Assembly: GCA_963969285.1 (NCBI GenBank)
Contig: OZ017738.1
Coordinates: forward strand, 392,177,625-392,241,624
Source: Odontomyia ornata
Taxonomy: Eukaryota; Arthropoda; Insecta; Diptera; Stratiomyidae
Direction of reading: 5' to 3'
DNA: 64,000 nucleotides
Shown here piece by piece: positions 58,702 through 64,000 of this stretch. Both the position numbers and the translations under genes were made by a program. A model generated the notes under the pieces. The model saw nothing but the letters and a program-made list of their open reading frames with translations, searched no databases and was not told where the DNA came from. Position 1 is the stretch's first letter. Every line of letters starts with the position of its first letter.

Positions 58702-60180
58702 TCAATTATTGGAAATTACTTCATCCAGAGTTGGTGAGGCCAATGGTAGCTCTACGCAGGCATATATAGGCTCCGATGTTCTGGAGCTGTGCGGAGGATT
58801 GAGGTTCTTGAAATATGATGCCCATCTTTTCTTAGTCTTGGTTTCATCAGCGATGATATTGCCGATTTCATCACGACAGAGCGTGGTTTTGGGCTGATAA
58901 CCACGTTTTAGGCTTTTCACTACTTTGTATGCTTGTCTTGTGTTGTTGTTCGCTAGGCTTACATCTATACTTCTCAATTGGTCGCCATAGTATTTTCTTT
59001 TCTTAATTCTAATTATTATTTTTCATAGTGTTCTCTCTTCGTTCTGGTTTTCCTACCTACGTTTTCTTTGTACGCCTGATTCTTTTTATCTAACGCATTC
59101 TGGTACTCACCATCGAACCAATCATTCCTCTTGCTTGATGTCCGATCGTCTATTCTGCTACGACCTTATTAGCTGCTTTCACTTCCATCCAGAGCTCGTT
59201 GCTCATCTATAACGATGCGTCTGATAAGATGAGAGCCGGCTGGTTGTCGAGGGTCTCTGTGAAAGTTTTGGCCACAGACGCCGTTTGGAGGATTTCAATG
59301 ACATGTAATGATCTGAGTTACAATTGGATCCTCGGTATGAACGGACGTCAAGTATGCTCGAGGCTCAACGTTGTTGGATCAGAACATGGTCGATCTGGTT
59401 TTGTGTGTTGGCTTCCGGTGATACCCAGGTCATTGTATGAATGCGTCGATGTGGGAAGTAAGTCGAACGTATGACTAGAATTCTGCTACATACAAAGTTA
59501 ATTAGGCGCTGGTCATTGTCCTTTGTTTCATTGTGGAGGCTACATCCTCCAGTCGTTCTCCGATGAGATAGCTCATTGCCAGCCTTAGTGTTGAAATCAT
59601 CCAGAATTTATTTTGTGTCGTTTGCAGGCAATGAGCGACTAGTCTTGAATGTTTCCTTCGCCTCTTGGTCCTTTCGTTCGGTCGGGGCGTGAACATTAAT
59701 CAGCCAGATTTCGAAGAATTTCGGTTTTATACGGATCGCACACAACCGTTCGTTTATTGCCTTAAAATCAATAACGTGCAATTTGCACTCTTTATCCACA
59801 ATGAAGGCCACTCCGAATTCTCGTTTTCCAGTAGGCTTCCCACTTTTGAATATTGTGTGGGATCTCATGTCTTGAATGTCGTTTCCAGTCCAATTCATTG
59901 CCTGGATTCCCAGTATTTCTAATTGATATTGACTGGCCTGTTAAAAGTTCTTTAACAGCGCCAGGGTAATTGAGTGATTTGACATTCTAGGATCCAATGC
60001 CATAGTCCTTTTTTCGTTTGTGAGGTCGTTCGCGTGAGTCCAATCCATTCCAAGGCCTATCTGCAGGTTTCGAAACATTTTAAGGTTTTCCAGGGACGGG
60101 GAATTAGCCCGTCGTCCAACCTCCATTCCGGTGGTATAGTTATTACGTCCATTCCGTTCAGGCACGGGAGATTCGCCTTC
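58702..60180 (-). pseudogene. RTE ORF2: endonuclease and linker
   Basis: The endonuclease is readable at 59898-59608: MNWTGNDIQDMRSHTIFKSG, KREFGVAFIVDKECKLHVID, KFFEIWLINVHAPTERKDQE. Most of the middle is frameshifted. The linker before RT (58977-58702) gives NNNTRQAYKVVKSLKRGYQP, CRDEIGNIIADETKTKKRWA, SYFKNLNPPHSS and ASPTLDEV, where the R1-like insertion cuts it. Motif order is that of RTE (craniofacial development protein 2-like annotations). Confidence 0.85.
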
Positions 60181-60210
60181 ACCCTCTTACGTCCCCACAA
60201 AGGAGGTGTA

Positions 60211-61009
60211 TGTAGGATTTAGTATGTAACGGAGCTGTAGATGTATTTACAGTTATTATCATTGCTCGGCATTTAATGTCCCATTATTGGGGAACCAGTA
60301 AACCCAATGTGGGACCCCGCGGGCATTTACTACCATTTATTTGGGGGGTTTAGGATGAGGAATCGTAGAAGCTATGGGTTTCCCCAACGGGCTTGGGAAC
60401 GTCCACGGTGGAGTATAGAAAACCCTGGTATAAAACTACCAGAGTTCAAATAGGGGTCGTACTTGCTACATGGATACTCCCAGAAAATATTTATAAAGTA
60501 ATCATGCAATCTGTGCCACTATATGGAAATATTTTAAATTTACAGAAGTATATTGAGAAGAGTGCACAAATAAGGAAAACTTTCTTTTGAGGTCCGTTTG
60601 AATAGGCGGATGTGCTGGTGCAGATGAAATTAATATATAGATCAAGAAGGGAACCCCCTGTAAGAAGAAAGGATTGTAAGAAACTAGCAGCGGATCCCCA
60701 ATATGCGGCAAATCATAGTATTTCAATTTTTTCTTTACTTGCTTTCCAGCACCATTTGTTTAGCCTTTGTTTAATCTTTATTTAAATGGTGTAAGCTGAA
60801 ATATTTCTTTATTGTTCTAAATACTAGTACTTCGGAAAATACTAGTGTTTGGAACAATAAAAAAATTTTTAGCCAAAGGAAAAGTTTTTACCATTTAAAT
60901 TAAGATGATAATTCACTAAATAAATTCGATAAATTCAAATCGAGTACAAAGTAGATCGAATAGAAAATAATGATTATTTGTAAACAATACATTAAGAAAT
61001 CAAAATCTA
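60211..61009. other. Spacer with a hairpin
   Basis: A GC-rich patch at 60270-60420 (GTAAACCCAATGTGGGACCC, CGCGGGCATTTACTACC) looks like transposon leader but no family could be named. The hairpin at 60781-60900 is listed separately. No host gene seen. Confidence 0.4.
60781..60900. repeat. Imperfect inverted repeat (hairpin or tiny MITE)
   Basis: Left arm TTTAAATGGT...TTTATTGTTC...ACTAGT and right arm ACTAGT...GAACAATAAA...ACCATTTAAA are reverse complements with small gaps, around a loop ACTTCGGAAAAT near 60830-60841. About 50 bp per arm. Confidence 0.7.
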
Positions 61010-61015
61010 TTTATT
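61010..61015 (-). terminator. Candidate polyadenylation signal
   Basis: AATAAA on the minus strand, about 180 bp beyond the stop of the gene ending at 61196. Confidence 0.35.
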
Positions 61016-61195
61016 ATAGTACAAAAAAATCATTACATTAACACAAACTTGATTTCTCAAAAATAAGCGATCCAGAACAAATGTTGAACTTAAATTCACC
61101 ACCAGAATTAGTACTGCATTCCAAATTTGAGCCGTCACGAATAATAGTATCGCCATCAATACAATTACTTCCGATCGGTGTAGTTATATCTAAAA

Positions 61196-61549
61196 TTAAT
61201 AATTATGAACAATCAATAAATATTCGATTTCCACAACGCACATTCTTAAAAACGCAATTTTTCTTTGAGTCTCCATCATATCTCGCTGCAAATCGGTATC
61301 ATTGTACATCTTAATCGGTTCAAGTGTAAATATATCTTCAAGGATAAAACATCCTGGCAATGCACAGCTTTTCACCCTTTCCAACTTTTGTTTTTCACGC
61401 AAATAATTCGCTAGCTTCAAATTTGCCTTGACTAGTGCTACCTTCAATTTCGCCTTGAGTAGTGCTCTGCGCAATGGACAATACTTTGTGGCGTTATTCG
61501 ATTCCATTTCGGAAAAATTTTGATCCGACTGATTATGTCCTCTAAACAT
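61196..61549 (-). CDS. Small unknown protein, paralog of 62116-62565
   Basis: The minus-strand frame ends TAA at 61198-61196. Candidate ATGs are at 61549 (MFRGHNQSDQNFSEM) and 61507 (MESNNATKYCPLRRAL). A TATATATA box at 61581-61588 is only about 32 bp from the first ATG, which favours the second. The protein is helical and basic (ALLKAKLKVALVKANLKLAN), then has a conserved block YLREKQKLERVKSCALPGCF, ILEDIFTLEPIKMYNDTDL. That block aligns without gaps to the divergent neighbour. No signal peptide or known domain was seen. Function unknown. Confidence 0.6.
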   Translation of the reverse strand: MFRGHNQSDQNFSEMESNNATKYCPLRRALLKAKLKVALVKANLKLANYLREKQKLERVKSCALPGCFILEDIFTLEPIKMYNDTDLQRDMMETQRKIAFLRMCVVEIEYLLIVHNY

Positions 61550-61577
61550 TAATACTGGATATACGTCGTATGCAGTA

Positions 61578-61589
61578 CATATATATATA
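61578..61589 (-). promoter_or_regulatory. Candidate TATA box for the minus-strand small gene
   Basis: A TATATATATA run upstream of the first ATG. Spacing would put the start of transcription near 61550. Confidence 0.35.
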
Positions 61590-62041
61590 CTTCCAGAAAT
61601 TTTGGGAACTAATAAAAGACAAACGTAATCCAACTAATGAGTTATCTCTAAGCTATTAACTATTTGTAAGTTAATTACCCTGTTATCTTAAGCTAAAAGG
61701 AAACGTTTACCAGAGAAGGATATTCTAATTTCTTAATTGGATGGATATTACTTAAGTAATAATTTGCAGACCTTTCATTACCTTAAATTAAATTTAAAAA
61801 GTTTTTGCTTAACTTTTCAGATTCGGGAGTTGCGGAGCAAAGCTATGCTAGCAAGGCAATTAATTTTTAGACCAGATACCTTCCAGGCATAAAAACTTTG
61901 CCCTAATACGAGTATTTGCTTCAAATGATCATTAGGCAAACTATTATTCTCATCGCTAATTACTTAATCCCTTATTAGTAGCAAGACTATTGACACTTTT
62001 AAGTAGGTCACAGATCCTTTGAATTAAAGAATTTGGATTTT

Positions 62042-62048
62042 TATATAA
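62042..62048 (+). promoter_or_regulatory. Candidate TATA box for the plus-strand small gene
   Basis: TATATAA followed by AGGGTGTTG and a likely start site 25-30 bp downstream, about 45 bp before the open frame at 62116. Confidence 0.45.
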
Positions 62049-62115
62049 GAAGGGTGTTGTAGCCACATATAGCCAAAGTTCAAAAATCTGTTGAAACTAT
62101 AACAACGTTGAACTG

Positions 62116-62565
62116 GTGAATTTAATTAATAGGACATTCCAGGAGTCGATTCATAGAGCCGAAGCTGATCTTGCCCGATGTTATCGCGAAAGGATGATAT
62201 TCAGAAGTTTGAGGAAATGTTCGATCCTAGCATGCTATGTGTTAGAATATACATTCCTCATGCAGCCCCTGAAGATTTATACGGAGGCAGAACCGCGCAG
62301 AGAAGGTGTAAAATTGGAGAAGCAGATCGAGTCAATCAAGTTTCATATCGCTCAATTGAGGGCACTGAAAATAAGGCAGCGGCTGCCGGTTTTAGCAAGT
62401 TTGAGCACGCGATATAGCCAGCTTCAGATTGCAGTGAGAAGCATGCATCATTCTTATGAAAATAGGATTCAACCGGGCCCAGTAACTACTACGGAGGGTG
62501 AAATTAGTTCAGCGTATGGATGGAAATCAGGAGTCAATAGCGCAAGATTTTTGGATTACTTGTAA
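62116..62565 (+). CDS. Small unknown protein, paralog of 61196-61549
   Basis: Open frame to TAA at 62563-62565. It opens at GTG (62116), and the first in-frame ATG is 62194, but similarity to the neighbour begins before that ATG (AEADLARCYRERM). An unseen upstream exon spliced at TTAATTAATAG|GACATT (about 62133) or a non-ATG start is therefore possible. Conserved block: YRERMIFRSLRKCSILACYV, LEYTFLMQPLKIYTEAEPRR. The helical tail (KLEKQIESIKFHIAQLRAL) is longer than in the paralog. An AATAAA lies at 62620-62625. No known domain. Confidence 0.6.
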   Translation: MNLINRTFQESIHRAEADLARCYRERMIFRSLRKCSILACYVLEYTFLMQPLKIYTEAEPRREGVKLEKQIESIKFHIAQLRALKIRQRLPVLASLSTRYSQLQIAVRSMHHSYENRIQPGPVTTTEGEISSAYGWKSGVNSARFLDYL

Positions 62566-62619
62566 TAGTTTTATTATTAGTTTTTTTTTTGTCTTTGAAT
62601 GTTGTAATAGATATATGTA

Positions 62620-62625
62620 AATAAA
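62620..62625 (+). terminator. Polyadenylation signal of the plus-strand small gene
   Basis: AATAAA 55 bp after the stop codon, followed by a T/G-rich stretch. Confidence 0.55.
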
Positions 62626-62655
62626 TAGTTTGTACGAGTACTATCTAATCCATAT

Positions 62656-62711
62656 GTCTTCTCTTCATCAAATATTCTCTAGCTACTGGAATCGCTTAGG
62701 TTGGGTTGTTT
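62656..62711. repeat. Direct repeat, left copy
   Basis: TGTCTTCTCTTCATCAAATA... recurs with about 88% identity at 63943-64000, same orientation (shared AATATTCTCTAGCT, CTGGAATC, TTGGGT). Confidence 0.85.
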
Positions 62712-62739
62712 TAATTCATGAATTTAAGGAAGATTAAAG

Positions 62740-63940
62740 TTTCCGCATCGCTACATCAGTAGCCATATATCTAACTTCGTTGTAATATGCCAGGACTCGT
62801 AGCAACATGCTGAAAACCAACTTTGCTGAGGAGGCTTGCAGGTCTTTCTTGAATGTGGTGCGCAGGCCTAACAGGATAGCCGGAAGTGCTTGCTACAAAG
62901 GTGTCTCGGGAGCGCATTTTCATGCAGCCTTGAGAGTGTAGTGCATTCATTCTACCGTGCCATTGGACTTTGGCATGAACGTGGTTAACCCAAGGAGTCG
63001 ACCAAGTTGGTTTGGGATGTCGGCTTCAAATTGGTGGCCTTGGTTTGAAGTAGTTTCGCGTGGCGTGAAAAATATGGCAATGGTCAAATAACGCTCTAAC
63101 GATGGTGCTAGCCTTGCTGCCGCGTACTGGTATTGCCTGCGGGCAACGTGTATACCGATCGATGACCGTTGTTGTGATAGATCTTTGAATGGCATGGTAG
63201 ACACGGCTTGGCCAATTGAGACATATCCTTTTGTAAGCTCTGCGAGAAGATTTTGGGTGCAATGCACTTTGCTTTGATATGTGCGCTGGGGTGCGAAGGC
63301 CGAGAAACAACGCGACTAGCAAGTAGGGCTTGATGGTACCGTTGAAGTCGACGTAGTATGCTGGGCAGCCTTTTAATGCCAATTGATGCATCTTGAGGCG
63401 GGAGTTTTCCAAGATGTTTGCCAACTGAGCGTCTGTGGCCTGGACCTCGCGGTGGCACGAGCGGAGAGTATGGTGGATACTATTGTCTCGAATTCACCTG
63501 GTTTCCTCTCGAGCCGTGTGTCGAACTGGCCGATGAAATTTAATTGTCTACTTTGGTGGGAAAGGCTTTGTCTAAGCGCAGTGTCAGAGCAAAGGTACGG
63601 CTAGTAGATGGTGTAGATGACGAATAGCCTCCCTTTGAACATGCACTAAAAAATATGATGGTGGTGAAGATTGCCAGAAGCTCGCTGTCGTAAGTAGAGT
63701 AACACTGTTTGGTCTCAGAAAGCTTCCTCGGGAGGAAACCGAGGGTACCTAAGTACCGTCGTCCCATTGCTGGTCCAAGGTCACACTAATGATGCTGTTG
63801 GATATATTGGTACGTAGTAGCAACGAATGTGAAGGTGAAAAAAACCCAATGTGGCTGCCTGGGTGATTCCTTGTTTATAGTATTCAAAAGCAGCTTCAGC
63901 ATTGGGTGACCAAGTGAGAGCAGCTCTCTTTTTTGTACAG
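62740..63940 (-). pseudogene. Ty3-type pol fragment (RNase H and integrase)
   Basis: Minus-strand order: end of RT (ALTWSPNAEAAFEYYKQGIT, QAATLGF, 63930-63830); RNase H (LGFLPRKLSETKQCYSTYDS, ELLAIFTTI, 63740-63640); integrase (ITTTVIDRYTRCPQAIPV and KASTIVRALFDH, then a region resembling the core). The catalytic core is degraded by frameshifts (NQGHQFEADIPNQLGRLLGL for the expected DQG.QFE). This pol type commonly travels with the gag family seen at 20466-21071. It fades near 62740; the 5' part lies beyond the window. Confidence 0.85.
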
Positions 63941-63942
63941 CG

Positions 63943-64000
63943 TCTTCTCTTCATCGAATATTCTCTAGCTTCTGGAATCACTTAAGTTGGGTGGTTTTAA
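63943..64000. repeat. Direct repeat, right copy (runs to the window edge)
   Basis: About 58 bp similar to 62656-62711. It may be the visible edge of a longer repeat. Confidence 0.8.

Larger units (their letters stand above)
55764..60210 (-). mobile_element. RTE-clade LINE, long copy with nested insertion
   Basis: The minus strand carries the endonuclease region (about 59900-59500), linker, reverse transcriptase and 3' end (TTCTTCTTC tail at 55771-55779). The R1-like LINE at 57282-58700 interrupts the RT start. It is homologous to the truncated copy at 45985-47752. Boundaries approximate; the 5' end fades near 60210. Confidence 0.85.

Noticed and set aside
59199..59474. 91-codon plus-strand ORF
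   Set aside because: It is antisense to RTE ORF2 and shows no independent motif.

Overview
The window reads as nuclear DNA of an insect, most likely a fly. The codon and intron style, the BEL/Pao, Ty3, RTE, R1-like, CR1, jockey-like and mariner relics, and a repeat family carrying (GTCY)n proto-microsatellites (as in dipteran mini-me/DINE-1 repeats) all point that way. Species cannot be fixed from sequence alone. It is AT-rich and mostly decayed transposable elements. No operons, CRISPR arrays, rRNA or convincing tRNA genes were seen.

Only one long conserved host gene is clear: the 3' part of a spatacsin (SPG11) gene on the minus strand. Seven exons lie at 50512-50060, 49988-48842, 48629-48289, 32803-32468, 32413-31662, 31565-31404 and 31342-31141. 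All junctions have GT/AG ends, and the exon lengths sum to 3393 nt, exactly 1131 codons including the stop. Five introns are 54-212 bp; the sixth (32804-48288) is about 15.5 kb and holds a jockey-type LINE cut by a solo LTR, an R1-like fragment, a nearly complete CR1-type LINE, LTR-like repeats and an RTE copy. The exon at 50512 starts at a splice acceptor, so the 5' part of the gene lies upstream, probably beyond the window. A second candidate host locus is a divergently arranged pair of small paralogous genes at 61196-61549 (-) and 62116-62565 (+), of unknown function. Two host-gene pseudogenes are recognised: an elav-type RRM3 fragment (16540-17938, -) split by a Harbinger-like element, and a protein arginine methyltransferase 1 relic (about 51907-52436, +).

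Layout: 1-3.4 kb, mariner, BEL/Pao and LTR gag remnants. 3.6-13.8 kb, AT-rich DNA with two adjacent GTCY repeats and a mariner relic. 13.8-15.1 kb, an inverted pair of LTR-like repeats. 16.5-17.9 kb, the elav relic. 19.0-21.6 kb, a compact gag-protease LTR element with a 5-bp target duplication. 21.8-23.5 kb, two unidentified ORFs and a long (TA)n tract. 23.5-28.4 kb, a Ty3/gypsy element with one LTR, hit by an R1-like LINE with a clean 7-bp duplication. 28.5-31.1 kb, RTE scraps. 31.1-50.5 kb, spatacsin. 50.5-55 kb, the PRMT1 relic, a degenerate repeat array and a second (TA)n tract. 55.2-60.2 kb, an LTR-element 5' fragment, then an RTE copy with an R1-like LINE nested in it. 60.2-62.6 kb, a hairpin and the paralog pair. 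62.7-64 kb, a Ty3 pol fragment flanked by a short direct repeat.

Nothing here forms a multi-gene pathway. The interest lies in the layered insertion history, which can be read from target duplications, and in the unassigned small genes.
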